From Flavobacterium caeni (lineage in GTDB: Bacteria; Bacteroidota; Bacteroidia; Flavobacteriales; Flavobacteriaceae): a stretch of DNA of 64,000 bases. Under the pieces are notes generated by a model. The model was given only the letters and a program-made list of their open reading frames with translations, searched no databases and was not told the DNA's origin. Of the stretch, positions 34,913 through 43,906 are shown in pieces. Location of the stretch: positions 1 through 64,000 of the forward strand of contig NZ_FMVF01000013.1 of NCBI RefSeq assembly GCF_900101895.1, given 5' to 3'. A program made the position numbers and the translations under genes. Each line of letters starts with the position of its first letter. The first letter of the stretch is position 1.

Positions 34913-34920
34913 TATCTTTG
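34913..34920 (+). promoter_or_regulatory. -7 promoter box for tatA
   Basis: TATCTTTG matches TANNTTTG, 37 bases before the tatA ATG. No TTG at the expected -33 spacing is seen. Confidence 0.5.
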
Positions 34921-34957
34921 CCCCTATATTCATTCGCTTAGGCGCAAATAATTTAAC

Positions 34958-35134
34958 ATGGGCAAGATAGGCTTAACAGAAATACTGATTATCGTAGCGG
35001 TGATTTTGCTGCTTTTTGGCGGTAAGAAAATCCCTGAACTGATGAAAGGCCTTGGCAGCGGCATCAAGGAATTCAAGAACGCGGCCAAAGACGATCAACC
35101 CGCAGCCAAAAAAGAAGACGATACCAAAGCATAA
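34958..35134 (+). CDS. tatA: Sec-independent protein translocase subunit TatA/E
   Basis: This 58-residue protein has the TatA architecture: a short N-terminal hydrophobic helix (residues 6-20, [15 protein letters not shown]), a Gly hinge (GG), an amphipathic helix ([19 protein letters not shown]) and a charged tail. The FGGKKIPEL motif is a family hallmark. TatA forms the pore for folded proteins with TatC. No tatC or tatB lies in this window. In Flavobacteria tatA commonly sits by the M23 gene, as here (divergent). Confidence 0.93.
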   Translation: MGKIGLTEILIIVAVILLLFGGKKIPELMKGLGSGIKEFKNAAKDDQPAAKKEDDTKA

Positions 35135-35152
35135 TTCGGCTTATCCGAATTG

Positions 35153-35191
35153 AAGATCCCGGTTTCCTGTGCGGAAGACGGGATTTTTTTT
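35153..35191 (+). terminator. Rho-independent terminator after tatA
   Basis: GATCCCG pairs with CGGGATT around a 17-base loop, followed by a long T-run. A second small hairpin (ATTCGG-CTTAT-CCGAAT) lies at 35134-35150, right after the stop codon. Confidence 0.8.
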
Positions 35192-35199
35192 ACCTTTTT

Positions 35200-35316
35200 A
35201 CCGCAAAGTACGCTAAGCTTTTCGCAAAGTTTGCCAAGATATTACGCAACTATGCTTTGTGTTCTTTGCGGAAAACTCTGTATCCTTTGCGGTAAACTTT
35301 TGTCGTTTGCGGTAAA
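35200..35316. repeat. Inverted/tandem 'CTTTGCGGTAAA' repeat region
   Basis: ACCGCAAAG (35200-35208) is mirrored by CTTTGCGGT (35285-35293), enclosing further relics CGCAAAGTTTGCCAAG and TTTGCGGAAAAC; another TTTGCGGTAAA occurs at about 35305. The block forms a long imperfect hairpin between the tatA terminator and the end of tex. Confidence 0.6.
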
Positions 35317-35318
35317 TT

Positions 35319-37454
35319 TCAGATGACCATGGTCAACGCGATGCGTTTGCGCTCCTCGTCTACTTCAGTGACCTTGACCTGAACGTGTTGGTGCAGTTTG
35401 ACCACTTCATTGACATCAGACACAAATCCGGCCTTGAGCTGCGAAATGTGCACGAGCCCGCTTTCCTTGATACCGATGTCTACAAAACACCCAAAATTGG
35501 TGATGTTGTTGACGATTCCCGGTAAAACCATCCCGCTTTTGACGTCCTTGATCGTCTTGATGTTCGCATCGAACTCAAACACCTTGGCCGATTGCCGCGG
35601 ATCGAGCCCTGGTTTTTCAAGCTCCTTGATGATGTCTTTGAGCGTCAGCAAACCGATGTCGCCCGAGACGTAATTTTCGGGTTTGATCAGCGCGGTTTTT
35701 TCTTTGTTCGCAATCAAATCGTTGACAGAAAGCTTTAAATCCTTGGCCATTTTTTCGACAATCGGATACGCCTCGGGGTGTACGGCCGAATTGTCGAGCG
35801 GATTCTTGGCGCCTTTGATGCGGATGAACGCCGCGCCTTGCTGGAAAGCTTTGTCGCCAAGCCGCGGTACTTTTTTAAGTTGTTTCCGATCCTCAAACGG
35901 ACCATTCTCGGAACGGTAAGCGACGATATTTTCGGCCAGCTTCTCCCCTATTCCGCTCACATAACTGAGCAAATGCTTGCTCGCCGTATTGATGTTGATG
36001 CCCACCGAGTTCACGCAACGCACGACCACGGTGTCGAGTTCTTCCTTGAGTTTGGTTTGGTCGACATCGTGCTGGTATTGCCCGACACCTATGGCCTTGG
36101 GATCGATCTTGACCAATTCGGCCAGCGGATCAGACAATCTTCGTCCGATGGAAACCGCGCCGCGAACGGTCACGTCGTATTTCGGGAATTCCTCGCGTGC
36201 AATCTTCGATGCCGAATAGACCGACGCACCGGCTTCGCTCACGACAAAAACCTGTACAGGCTTGTCGAACGCGATCTTCTTGATGAAATGTTCGGTCTCG
36301 CGCGAGGCCGTACCGTTGCCGATTGAAATGGCGTCGATTTTATAGGCATTCACCATCGACTTTACTTTCTTCATCGCGATCGTGAATTCGTTTTGTGGCG
36401 CGTGCGGGAAAATCGTTTCGTTGTACAACAAATCGCCTTTTTCGTCGAGACAGACAATCTTGCAACCGCTTCGGAATCCCGGATCGATGGCCAAAATGCG
36501 TTTTTCGCCGAGCGGCGGCGCGAGCAACAGCTGGCTCAAATTGTTCGCAAAAACCCCGATCGAATTCAAGTCGGCTTTGAGCTTGGCTTCCTGTAGCGAT
36601 TCGTTGGAAATGGCCGGTGCAAGCAAACGTTTGTAGCTATCGGTGATCGCTTGGGCGATGTGCGGCGTGGTGTCGTTGTTCTTTTTGATGACGATTTGTT
36701 CGATGAGATCCAATGCCTCATCGCCCGAATTTTCGGCATCGACTTCGATTTTCATCTTGACGAAACCTTCGTTCTCGGCGCGCAACATGGCCAGCAATCG
36801 ATGTGGCGGCGTTTTGCCGAGCGGTTCATTCCACTCGAAATATTGTGCGAATTTCTGTGCGGCTTCGTCGTCCTTTTTGGTTTTGACGACCTTGGTTTCT
36901 ATGGTGGCTTTTCGCTGGTACAATCGTCGCAATTGCTTGCGTACGTAAGGGTTTTCGTTGACCCATTCGGCAATGATGTCGCGCGCGCCCTGCAAAGCTT
37001 CGTCTTCGTTCTTGACATTTTTGTTCAGATAGCGCGACGAGATGAAATCGATGTCGTCATTGCCTTGCGCCATGATGATTTTGGCCAGCGGTTCGAGGCC
37101 GTTATCGCGCGCAACGTCGGCACGTGTTTTCTTTTTCTTTTTGAACGGCAGGTAAAAATCTTCGAGTTCGTTCAAATCGAAGCTGTTGTCGATCTTGTTT
37201 TTGAGTTCGGGCGTGAGCGCCTTTTGTTCTTCGATGGATTTGAGGATGGCCTCTTTTCTTTTAACGATGTTCTCGTAGGCTGTATTTTGCTTGGCGATTT
37301 GTTCGATGACGGTTTCATCGAGGTTTCCGGTTTGGTCCTTGCGGTAGCGCGAGATGAACGGGATGGTGCAATCTTCTGATAAAAGCTGGACGGTATTTGC
37401 GATGGATTTGGCAGGCGCCTGGACGGTTTGTGCGATGAAATCGATGTGGGTCAT
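35319..37454 (-). CDS. tex: Tex family RNA-binding transcription accessory protein
   Basis: This 711-residue cytosolic protein follows the Tex/YhgF plan: an N-terminal helical region (FISRYRKDQTGNLDE), a YqgF/RNase H-like domain (RILAIDPGFRSGCKIVCLDEKGD, about 318-340), tandem helix-hairpin-helix motifs (SVGININTASKHLLSYVSGIGEKLAENIV, about 488-517, and VPRLGDKAFQQ), and a C-terminal S1 domain (about 632-705, GMVLPGIVNNITNFGCFVDIG). It binds nucleic acids and affects transcription or stress survival in other bacteria. An interspersed palindromic repeat lies in the promoter-side space. Confidence 0.95.
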   Translation of the reverse strand: MTHIDFIAQTVQAPAKSIANTVQLLSEDCTIPFISRYRKDQTGNLDETVIEQIAKQNTAYENIVKRKEAILKSIEEQKALTPELKNKIDNSFDLNELEDFYLPFKKKKKTRADVARDNGLEPLAKIIMAQGNDDIDFISSRYLNKNVKNEDEALQGARDIIAEWVNENPYVRKQLRRLYQRKATIETKVVKTKKDDEAAQKFAQYFEWNEPLGKTPPHRLLAMLRAENEGFVKMKIEVDAENSGDEALDLIEQIVIKKNNDTTPHIAQAITDSYKRLLAPAISNESLQEAKLKADLNSIGVFANNLSQLLLAPPLGEKRILAIDPGFRSGCKIVCLDEKGDLLYNETIFPHAPQNEFTIAMKKVKSMVNAYKIDAISIGNGTASRETEHFIKKIAFDKPVQVFVVSEAGASVYSASKIAREEFPKYDVTVRGAVSIGRRLSDPLAELVKIDPKAIGVGQYQHDVDQTKLKEELDTVVVRCVNSVGININTASKHLLSYVSGIGEKLAENIVAYRSENGPFEDRKQLKKVPRLGDKAFQQGAAFIRIKGAKNPLDNSAVHPEAYPIVEKMAKDLKLSVNDLIANKEKTALIKPENYVSGDIGLLTLKDIIKELEKPGLDPRQSAKVFEFDANIKTIKDVKSGMVLPGIVNNITNFGCFVDIGIKESGLVHISQLKAGFVSDVNEVVKLHQHVQVKVTEVDEERKRIALTMVI

Positions 37455-37483
37455 TGTTGAAACTTTGTTATGGATGACGCGGC

Positions 37484-37624
37484 CCTACCCCGGATAGAAG
37501 CGAAAAGCCTTTGCGTGAAAAACGTACATTTTTGCCGATGGAAAAAGCGACCGCAGGAAGCTATTTTGCAGCGTGTCAAAAATAACGTTTTTTAGCGAAG
37601 CCTGCAGCGGACAGCCGGAATGGG
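37484..37624. repeat. Interspersed palindromic element, copy B (diverged)
   Basis: The left part reads CCCTACCCCGGATAGAAGCG then AAAAGCCTTTGCG. The right part reads GCGAAGCCTGCAGCGG then ACAGCCGGAA. The order and boundary words match copy A, but the central stem has decayed and the final CAGCTCC is absent. Confidence 0.6.
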
Positions 37625-37671
37625 TTCAAAAAAAAGCTATTGAAACCTAGGAAAAACTTTAACAAAAAGTA

Positions 37672-37783
37672 CAGAAAATCTGTAGCGAAGTGATTTTTTT
37701 ATTTTGTAGGGGATACCTTCATAGCCCCCTTCCCTACGGTAAAAATACGATTTTTAAAGATGCGGCTGGTACAGAAAATCTGT
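37672..37783. repeat. Second copy of the AGATTTTCTG / G-rich repeat family
   Basis: Read on the minus strand, ACAGATTTTCTG (37772-37783), a 33-base spacer, CGTAGGGAAGGGGGCTATG and a closing CCCCTAC are followed by a second ACAGATTTTCTG (37672-37683). The pairing and spacing match the units at 0.55-0.95 kb. Confidence 0.55.
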
Positions 37784-37795
37784 ATTTTTAAACGT

Positions 37796-38698
37796 TTAAT
37801 CCTGCGCGATAAAATCGCCCGAACATTGCCCAGCAAACTCTGGCTGGATTGTCGAGTGGTTGATGTGGAATTCGTGGTGCAACACCTCCTCTATTTCGTG
37901 AACGATCCGGTTGAATTCGGCAATCGTAATATTCTCGCGACAGTCCAGGTGCGCCTCGAAGTGCAATTGGTTGTCGTTGAGGCTCCAAAGATGAATGTGG
38001 TGCAATTTGTTTTCACCGGTCACCGCATGGACCTTTTGCACGATTTGTTCGATGTCGAGATTTTCGGGCGTAAACAACAACAACATCTTGGTGGTCGATC
38101 GCAGCAAACCCCATCCCATAAAAATCAGGTAGATGGCAATGGCGAGCGTGATGACGCTGTCGATCCAAAACCAACCAAAGTATTTCATGAGCAATCCGCC
38201 AATGAGCACCGCGACCGAAGCCATCGTATCGGTCAGCAAATGCAGATAGGCTGATTTCATGTTGACGCTGTGCGCCGCGTCTTTTTTCAACAGCAAGGTA
38301 GAAATCCCGTTGAAAACAATACCGAGTGCAGACAGCCAAATGACGATCTCGGAGCCGATCGCAACCGGGCTCGAAAAACGCAAAACAGCTTCGTAGACCA
38401 AATAGACCGCCACGATAATAAGTGTCGCCGCGTTGATGAAGGCCGCGAGTATCTCGGCGCGTTTGTACCCAAAGGTATGGTGGACGGTCGCTTTTTTCTT
38501 GGCCAGACGGTGCGCGACAAAACTCAAAGCAAGCGAAACCACGTCGCTCAAATTGTGCAACGCATCGGAGACCAGCGACAAGCTGCCCGAGACAATACCA
38601 CCCACGATTTGCGCCACCGTAATCCCAATATTCAAAAGAATCGACACCGACAGGTTTTTGTCGGTGACCTCCTGGGAATGGTGGCTGTGGTCGTGCAT
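37796..38698 (-). CDS. Cation diffusion facilitator (Zn/Co/Cd) transporter
   Basis: This 300-residue inner-membrane protein has six membrane segments, a His-rich N-terminus (MHDHSHH) and a cytosolic C-terminal domain. The metal site is visible as H48-x3-D52 in helix 2 (SDALHNLSD) and H153-x3-D157 in helix 5 (YLHLLTDTM), the CzcD-type arrangement. It exports divalent metal in exchange for protons. C-terminal His residues (HHIHLWSL, HHEFHINHST) fit the metal-binding dimer domain. The gene ends one base before rpiB starts its own stop, both on the minus strand. Confidence 0.94.
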   Translation of the reverse strand: MHDHSHHSQEVTDKNLSVSILLNIGITVAQIVGGIVSGSLSLVSDALHNLSDVVSLALSFVAHRLAKKKATVHHTFGYKRAEILAAFINAATLIIVAVYLVYEAVLRFSSPVAIGSEIVIWLSALGIVFNGISTLLLKKDAAHSVNMKSAYLHLLTDTMASVAVLIGGLLMKYFGWFWIDSVITLAIAIYLIFMGWGLLRSTTKMLLLFTPENLDIEQIVQKVHAVTGENKLHHIHLWSLNDNQLHFEAHLDCRENITIAEFNRIVHEIEEVLHHEFHINHSTIQPEFAGQCSGDFIAQD

Positions 38699-39130
38699 TT
38701 ACATACAGTCTATTTTGTTGACGCGTGTGGCGTGGCGTCCGCCTTCGAAAGCGGTGTTCAGGAAAGTATCGACAATTTCTACGGCTTGCGGGATCGACGT
38801 AAAACGCGCCGGGATGCTGACGATGTTGGCGTTATTGTGCCCGCGCGCCAAACCGGCAATTTCCTTGGTCCAGCAAATGGCCGCACGGATGCCTTGGTGT
38901 TTGTTGACCGTAATGGCGATGCCGTTGCCCGATCCGCAAATGACGATGCCGAAATCGGCTTTGCCTTGGGTGATGTCGTTGGCTACGGGATGGCCAAAAT
39001 CGGGGTAGTCGACGCTGTCGAATGTATCGGTTCCGTGGTTGATGACGGTATGCCCTTTGGCCTCGAGCATTTGAACGATGGCTTTTTTGTAATCGGGACC
39101 GGCGTGGTCGTTTCCTATTGAAATAGTCAT
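38699..39130 (-). CDS. rpiB: Ribose 5-phosphate isomerase B
   Basis: This 143-residue cytosolic enzyme interconverts ribose 5-phosphate and ribulose 5-phosphate in the pentose phosphate pathway. Marks: SIGNDHAGPDYKK at the start, VDYPDFGHPVA, IVICGSGNGIAITVNK with the catalytic Cys, RAAICWTKEIAGLARGHNNANIVSI, and a C-terminal FEGGRHATRVNKI. The ATG at 39130 gives the usual N-terminus. A -7 box lies 15 bases upstream. It is followed by the CDF gene on the same strand, with no gap. Confidence 0.95.
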   Translation of the reverse strand: MTISIGNDHAGPDYKKAIVQMLEAKGHTVINHGTDTFDSVDYPDFGHPVANDITQGKADFGIVICGSGNGIAITVNKHQGIRAAICWTKEIAGLARGHNNANIVSIPARFTSIPQAVEIVDTFLNTAFEGGRHATRVNKIDCM

Positions 39131-39145
39131 GTTGTGTTGTTTGTG

Positions 39146-39153
39146 CAAATTTA
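39146..39153 (-). promoter_or_regulatory. -7 promoter box for rpiB
   Basis: The minus strand reads TAAATTTG, matching TANNTTTG, 15 bases before the rpiB start. No -33 TTG at normal spacing. Confidence 0.5.
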
Positions 39154-39734
39154 CGAATTCACGACGTTAAAATACGGTAAGGTCATGGTTTTTAAAGACG
39201 TGTTCTAACCAGAAATAGTAGTTTTGAAAACGTATGATTGCATTGTTAACGTATTTTTATAAAACATTGGAAATCAGTTTACTTTAAATTAACATTGATT
39301 GTTCATAAGTCTGGATAGAATTTCAGAAGATTTTTTAGCATCTATCGGATAAATTTCTAATCAAAAACGCAATCAAGAAAAGCAAATAAAGTTTGCGGGA
39401 TTTTTGGTTTAGTTTTCCATACTTTTTAAATGGTTTTCAACATAAAAACCCACTCGAAAATATCGACAAAAACAAAGTGATTTTGATTGTTAACAGTTGT
39501 TTATTATTTTAAAGTAAAGGTTAAAAATGAGCGTTTTGTGTGTCATTTTCTATGTTAATAAATTGTTATAACAAGGTTAAACGAAATAACAAAACGCTTG
39601 AGAAAAAATTTATTCCTACAATCAACACCCTATAATAACCATCAAAAATTTAATTTAAAATTCCTTCTTCTTTTTGATGTAATTAATGTTTGTTGAAAAC
39701 TGCTCTTGTTCCTTTTCGAAAAAATCCGATGGGC
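39154..39734. other. AT-rich 580-base region without a recognised gene
   Basis: This stretch is strikingly AT-rich compared with its neighbours and has no frame with a recognisable product. It contains GTTAACAGTTG and TTGTTATAACAA words, and an imperfect inverted pair GAGCGTTTTG (about 39532) / CAAAACGCTT (about 39590). It lacks TTATCCACA-type DnaA boxes, so I do not call it an origin. A structured RNA or a long promoter/leader is possible. Confidence 0.5.
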
Positions 39735-39974
39735 TCATACGATGGTCAGCTGGCTTCGGTTGTTGAGTTCGTCGAGTATGGCCTGTACCGCCTGCAAATC
39801 GTTCGGGTGCACCTTGAGCTTGATGCCGCCGAGTGCGAGCGAATACATGGGTGCCACCGATGCCGTGGCCTCGTTCTCGAAAAAATAGGCGATGCCTTCC
39901 TGCTCGAGCCGGTGCTTGAGGATCGTGATTTCGTGCGGATAGTTGAATATGGCGGCGGTGATGAAATCTTCCAT
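39735..39974 (-). CDS. DUF2007 family putative signal-transducing protein
   Basis: This 79-residue protein matches the DUF2007 family. It has a short alpha/beta domain: FITAAIFNYPHEITILKHRLEQEGIAYFFENE at the start and GGIKLKVHPNDLQAVQAILDEL near the end. The function is not established; some members are fused to signalling domains. It lies divergent to rnr. Confidence 0.82.
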   Translation of the reverse strand: MEDFITAAIFNYPHEITILKHRLEQEGIAYFFENEATASVAPMYSLALGGIKLKVHPNDLQAVQAILDELNNRSQLTIV

Positions 39975-40150
39975 AAAAGATCGTGGGTTGTTGGTACCTT
40001 AAAGTTAGCGCAAAGTTTCGAAAATAGATGGTTATTTGTGAGATTCTTTGAGTTTGCGGGAAAACGTCAAACGTTATATTTTCCCTAAATATCGATCCGT
40101 TGGCCCAAGTCACGATTCTTCTTTGTAATTTCGAACTTCAACCCAAAACA

Positions 40151-42334
40151 ATGAACAAAAAACACAAACATACCGGGAAGAAAGCCAAGGACTTCTCCCA
40201 CAAGATTCTCAAGATACTCTCCAAGAACGCCAACCGTGCGTTCAACTACAAGCAAATCGCGGCGCTTTTAGAGGTAGACGATACCAAGAGCCGCAACGAA
40301 ATCATCAAGGATTTGAAGATACTGGCCTCGCAAAAGCAAATCATCGAGACCGAACCCGGAAAATACCTGATCAAGGCCATCAGCCAGGACTATTACGAAG
40401 GTACGATCGACATGACTTCGCGCAAGACCGCCTATTTTATCTGCGACGAATTTGAGGAAGACGTCTTTATCCCGAACAACAACCTGAACCGCGCGCTCGA
40501 CGGCGACAAGGTCAAGGTGTACGTCTACAACAGACGTAAGGGCAAACGTCCCGAGGGCGAAGTCATCGAAGTCATCGAACGTTTGAAGGACGAATTCGTG
40601 GGCGTGATCGACATCCAAAAAAACTTTGCGTTTGTATCGACGGCCAACGCCAAGATGTATACCGATATTTTTATCCCAAAGGACAAGATCGGCGAGGCGC
40701 AAAACGGCGATGTCGTGCTGGTCAAGATCGAAGATTGGCCCAAGAAAGCCGATTCCCCTTTCGGATTTGTGATCAAAGTACTCGGCAAACCTGGCGAGCA
40801 CAACACCGAAATCCATGCGATTTTAGCTGAATACGGACTGCCGTACGATTTTCCGATCGATGTCGAGGCCTATGCGCAAAAGCTAGACACTTCTATCCAA
40901 GCCAGCGAAATCGCCAAAAGACGCGATATGCGCGACACGTTGACCTTTACGATCGATCCGAAAGATGCCAAGGATTTCGACGATGCGCTGTCGTTCAAGA
41001 AACTCGACAACGGCAATTTCGAGATCGGGATACACATTGCCGATGTCTCGCACTATGTCAAGGAAGGCACCGCGCTCGACGACGAGGCCTACCAACGCGG
41101 CACATCGGTCTATTTGGTCGATCGTGTCGTGCCGATGTTGCCCGAAGTGTTGTCTAACTTCGCGTGTTCGCTGCGTCCGCATGAAGAAAAATACACGTTT
41201 TCGGCCGTGTTCGAAATCACCAAGACCGCGCAGGTGGTCGACCAATGGTTCGGGCGTACCGTGATTTATTCGGACCAACGTTTCGCGTACGAAGAGGCGC
41301 AGCACATCATCGAAACCAAAAAAGATGTGATTCCGGCCGATATTTCACTCACGGGCGAACAATACAAAGTTCCCGCAAATATTGTCGAAGCGACGCTCAA
41401 ATTAGACGATTTGGCCAAGATCCTGCGCAGCAAGCGTATGGCGCACGGCGCGATTTCGTTCGACAAGGTCGAGGTTAAGTTCCACCTCAATTCCGAAGCC
41501 GACCCGACCGGTGTGTATTTCAAGATTTCGAAAGATGCGAACCATTTGATCGAAGAATTCATGCTGCTGGCCAACCGCAAGGTAGCCGAGTTTATCGGCA
41601 AGCAAAAAAAGACGTTTGTATACCGTATCCACGACGAACCCGACGAATCAAAACTGATGGCCTTGCAAGGTGTGATTTCGAAGTTCGGACACAGCTTGAA
41701 TTTCAAGAACAAAAAGTCGATCTCGGCCTCGCTCAACAAATTGCTCGACGACGTACACGGCAAAAAAGAACAGAACCTGGTCGATACGCTGGCCATACGC
41801 ACGATGAGCAAGGCCAAATATTCTACCGACAACATCGGGCATTACGGGCTGGCGTTCGATTATTATTCGCACTTCACCTCGCCCATCCGTCGTTATCCCG
41901 ACGTGATGGTGCACCGTTTGTTGCAGCACTATCTCGATGGTGGCAAATCGGCCAGCGAAGAGGAATACGAAGAAAAATGCGAACATTCGTCGAACATGGA
42001 AAACCTGGCCACGCAAGCCGAACGCGATTCGATCAAATACATGCAGGTCAAGTACATGCAGGACCACCAGGACCAGGAGTTTTTGGGTGTCATTTCGGGC
42101 GTGACCGAATGGGGCATGTATGTAGAGATTGTCGAAAACAAATGCGAAGGCATGTGCCGCATCCGCGAGATCAAGGAAGATTACTATACGTTCGACGAAA
42201 AACAATATGCGCTCGTGGGCGCCGTTACCAAAAATGTGCTGCAGTTGGGCGACGAGGTGATCGTCAAGGTCAAGAACGCCGACTTGGTCAAGAAGCAGCT
42301 CGATTTTCACTTTATCCGTAAACACCAAGCCTAG
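40151..42334 (+). CDS. rnr: Ribonuclease R
   Basis: This 727-residue 3'-to-5' exoribonuclease has a winged-helix N-terminus, cold-shock domains (VGVIDIQKNFAFVSTANAKMYTDIFIP), a central RNB domain with TIDPKDAKDFDDALSF (about 266-281, the metal-binding Asp cluster), and a C-terminal S1 domain (LGVISGVTEWGMYVEIVENK). The Lys-rich start (MNKKHKHTGKKAKDF) is typical. It degrades structured RNA. The preceding in-frame codons have no start better than the ATG at 40151. A head-GIN gene follows after 5 bases. Confidence 0.96.
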   Translation: MNKKHKHTGKKAKDFSHKILKILSKNANRAFNYKQIAALLEVDDTKSRNEIIKDLKILASQKQIIETEPGKYLIKAISQDYYEGTIDMTSRKTAYFICDEFEEDVFIPNNNLNRALDGDKVKVYVYNRRKGKRPEGEVIEVIERLKDEFVGVIDIQKNFAFVSTANAKMYTDIFIPKDKIGEAQNGDVVLVKIEDWPKKADSPFGFVIKVLGKPGEHNTEIHAILAEYGLPYDFPIDVEAYAQKLDTSIQASEIAKRRDMRDTLTFTIDPKDAKDFDDALSFKKLDNGNFEIGIHIADVSHYVKEGTALDDEAYQRGTSVYLVDRVVPMLPEVLSNFACSLRPHEEKYTFSAVFEITKTAQVVDQWFGRTVIYSDQRFAYEEAQHIIETKKDVIPADISLTGEQYKVPANIVEATLKLDDLAKILRSKRMAHGAISFDKVEVKFHLNSEADPTGVYFKISKDANHLIEEFMLLANRKVAEFIGKQKKTFVYRIHDEPDESKLMALQGVISKFGHSLNFKNKKSISASLNKLLDDVHGKKEQNLVDTLAIRTMSKAKYSTDNIGHYGLAFDYYSHFTSPIRRYPDVMVHRLLQHYLDGGKSASEEEYEEKCEHSSNMENLATQAERDSIKYMQVKYMQDHQDQEFLGVISGVTEWGMYVEIVENKCEGMCRIREIKEDYYTFDEKQYALVGAVTKNVLQLGDEVIVKVKNADLVKKQLDFHFIRKHQA

Positions 42335-42339
42335 AAAAA

Positions 42340-43011
42340 ATGAAAAAGTTAGTCCAAGTCGCATTGTTGTTGTGCCTTGTATCGGTAAACGCCCAGGTCA
42401 AGAAAGACGTGGGTGAATTCAACAAAATCAAGTCTTTCGATCAAATCACGGTCGAACTCATCGCTTCCGATCAGGAGAGGATTGAGATCACCGGGAATCG
42501 CGCCGAAGACGTAGAAGTCATCAACAAAAATGGCGAGCTCAAGATCAGGATGCGCACCGGCAAGTTGCTCGAAGGCGAAGCGATCGAAGCCAAGGTTTTC
42601 TTCAAGAACCTGACGCGCATCGATGCCAACGAAGGCTCGTTTATTGGTTGCGACAAGACGTTCAAACAAGGTTCTATTTATGCCTCGGCACAGGAAGGCG
42701 CACAAGTCAAATTGAAAATAGAAACCGAATCGGCTGAATTCAAGGCGGCCACCGGAGGCAAGGTAAAAGTGTCGGGAACCGCTAAAAATGTTGACATCGC
42801 GCTGGGTGCAGGCGGTTTCCTGGAAGGAAAATCACTCGAATCGCAAACCGCCAAAGTCGATGTCAAGGCAGGCGGAGAAGCCGAAATCCATGCGTCGGAA
42901 TTGGCCGATGCACGTGTCACGGCCGGTGGTAAAATCGTGTTTTACGGCAACCCGAAGCAAATCAAACGCAAAACCACGCTGGGCGGTAAAATTGAGGAAG
43001 TTCGAAATTAG
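42340..43011 (+). CDS. Head-GIN domain (DUF2807) exported protein
   Basis: This 223-residue protein has a signal peptide (1-19, MKKLVQVALLLCLVSVNAQ) followed by a right-handed beta-helix-like domain rich in Gly, Ala and Lys, with repeated VKLKIETESAEFKAATGGKVKV and VDVKAGGEAEIHASELADARV. This is the head-GIN (DUF2807) pattern, a surface or periplasmic putative auto-transporter-type adhesin. Role unknown. It is co-directional with rnr with a 5-base gap. Confidence 0.85.
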   Translation: MKKLVQVALLLCLVSVNAQVKKDVGEFNKIKSFDQITVELIASDQERIEITGNRAEDVEVINKNGELKIRMRTGKLLEGEAIEAKVFFKNLTRIDANEGSFIGCDKTFKQGSIYASAQEGAQVKLKIETESAEFKAATGGKVKVSGTAKNVDIALGAGGFLEGKSLESQTAKVDVKAGGEAEIHASELADARVTAGGKIVFYGNPKQIKRKTTLGGKIEEVRN

Positions 43012-43047
43012 CCGACCATCTGCATCATCGTTTTTTATTTTTTGAAC

Positions 43048-43055
43048 TATATTTG
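43048..43055 (+). promoter_or_regulatory. -7 promoter box for LysE-type gene
   Basis: TATATTTG matches TANNTTTG, 19 bases before the LysE-family start. The -33 region has no clear TTG. Confidence 0.5.
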
Positions 43056-43074
43056 TTAAAATAAAACACTTTCG

Positions 43075-43758
43075 ATGATTGAAGATATTCTGACGGCAAT
43101 CCCGCTTGGGTTCTTTTTGAGCTTTATGATCGGGCCTGTATTTTTTGTACTGCTCGAGACCAGTGTCGTCAAAGGATTCCGGGCCGCCGCCGTGTTCGAT
43201 TTAGGTGTTGTGCTGGCCGATATCATCTTCATTTTGATCGCTTATTTTTCGTCTTATCGTTTGATACAAAGCATCAAGGACGATCCCGCACTGTTTGTAT
43301 TCGGCGGCATCGTGATGCTTACCTACGGCGTGATTTCGCTCGCCAAAAACAAGAAGCAAAAAAAGAACATCGACCCCGAAGACCCGGCAGAACTGGCCAA
43401 GAACAACTATTTCAGCTTGTTCATCAAGGGCTTTTTCCTGAATTTCATCAACATTGGCGTACTGGGTTTTTGGTTGGCGATCCTGATCACCGTCGGGCCT
43501 ACGCTCAAACTCGACCCAACCCGTATGTTTACGTTTTTCACGGCCGTGATCCTGAGTTATTTTGTCACCGATATTTTCAAGATACTGCTCGCCAAACAAC
43601 TGCGCAGCCAACTCAATCCGAACAACATCCTGCTCATCAAAAAAGCCATCAGTGTGGTGCTGATCATTTCGGGCGTATTCCTACTTTCTCAGGGCTGGTT
43701 TCCGCAGGAACGGAAAATTATGGATAAGGCGCTTGATAAGTTGGAGCAACAGGATTGA
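43075..43758 (+). CDS. LysE family amino-acid exporter-like protein
   Basis: This 227-residue membrane protein has six hydrophobic segments in the LysE/RhtB arrangement. The N-terminus GFFLSFMIGPVFFVLLETSVVKGFRAAAVFDLGVVLADI (about 13-50) carries the family's GPvf.vl..s...G...g......G....D pattern. LysE-type proteins export amino acids or homoserine lactones; the substrate here is unknown. The 1-kb palindromic region begins 3 bases after the stop. Confidence 0.9.
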   Translation: MIEDILTAIPLGFFLSFMIGPVFFVLLETSVVKGFRAAAVFDLGVVLADIIFILIAYFSSYRLIQSIKDDPALFVFGGIVMLTYGVISLAKNKKQKKNIDPEDPAELAKNNYFSLFIKGFFLNFINIGVLGFWLAILITVGPTLKLDPTRMFTFFTAVILSYFVTDIFKILLAKQLRSQLNPNNILLIKKAISVVLIISGVFLLSQGWFPQERKIMDKALDKLEQQD

Positions 43759-43761
43759 TTT

Positions 43762-43906
43762 TTTGGAGCTGTTTCCCGCTTTCCGTTGCAATCTTTTTAA
43801 AGCTTTTACAAAAAGCTTTAAAAAGGATTTACGCTTCAAATGCCTTTTTCAGGCATTCACCGAACACCTATTTAATATTAACTAGGTGAGGTAATCGGGG
43901 CTAGGG
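43762..43906 (-). repeat. Left arm of the 1-kb palindrome, with palindromic element copy C
   Basis: Read left to right it starts TTTGGAGCTGTTTCCCGCTT and has a hairpin TTTTTAAAGCTTTT/AAAAAGCTTTAAAAA. Its sequence from GGAGCTG to GGATTT is the reverse-complement form of copies A and D. It ends at GGGGCTAGGG, as copy A does at its matching end. Confidence 0.85.

Larger units (their letters stand above)
37455..37795. other. Repeat-filled intergenic region between tex and CDF gene
   Basis: No gene is seen in these 341 bases. They hold copy B of the palindromic element (37484-37624) and a copy of the AGATTTTCTG/G-rich repeat (37672-37783). The region is on the 3' side of the CDF gene and the 5' side of tex. 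Confidence 0.6.

Noticed and set aside
39154-39734. Possible replication origin (AT-rich, near parS-like sites)
   Set aside because: No cluster of TTATCCACA-type DnaA boxes and no dnaA nearby; GC skew cannot be computed here.
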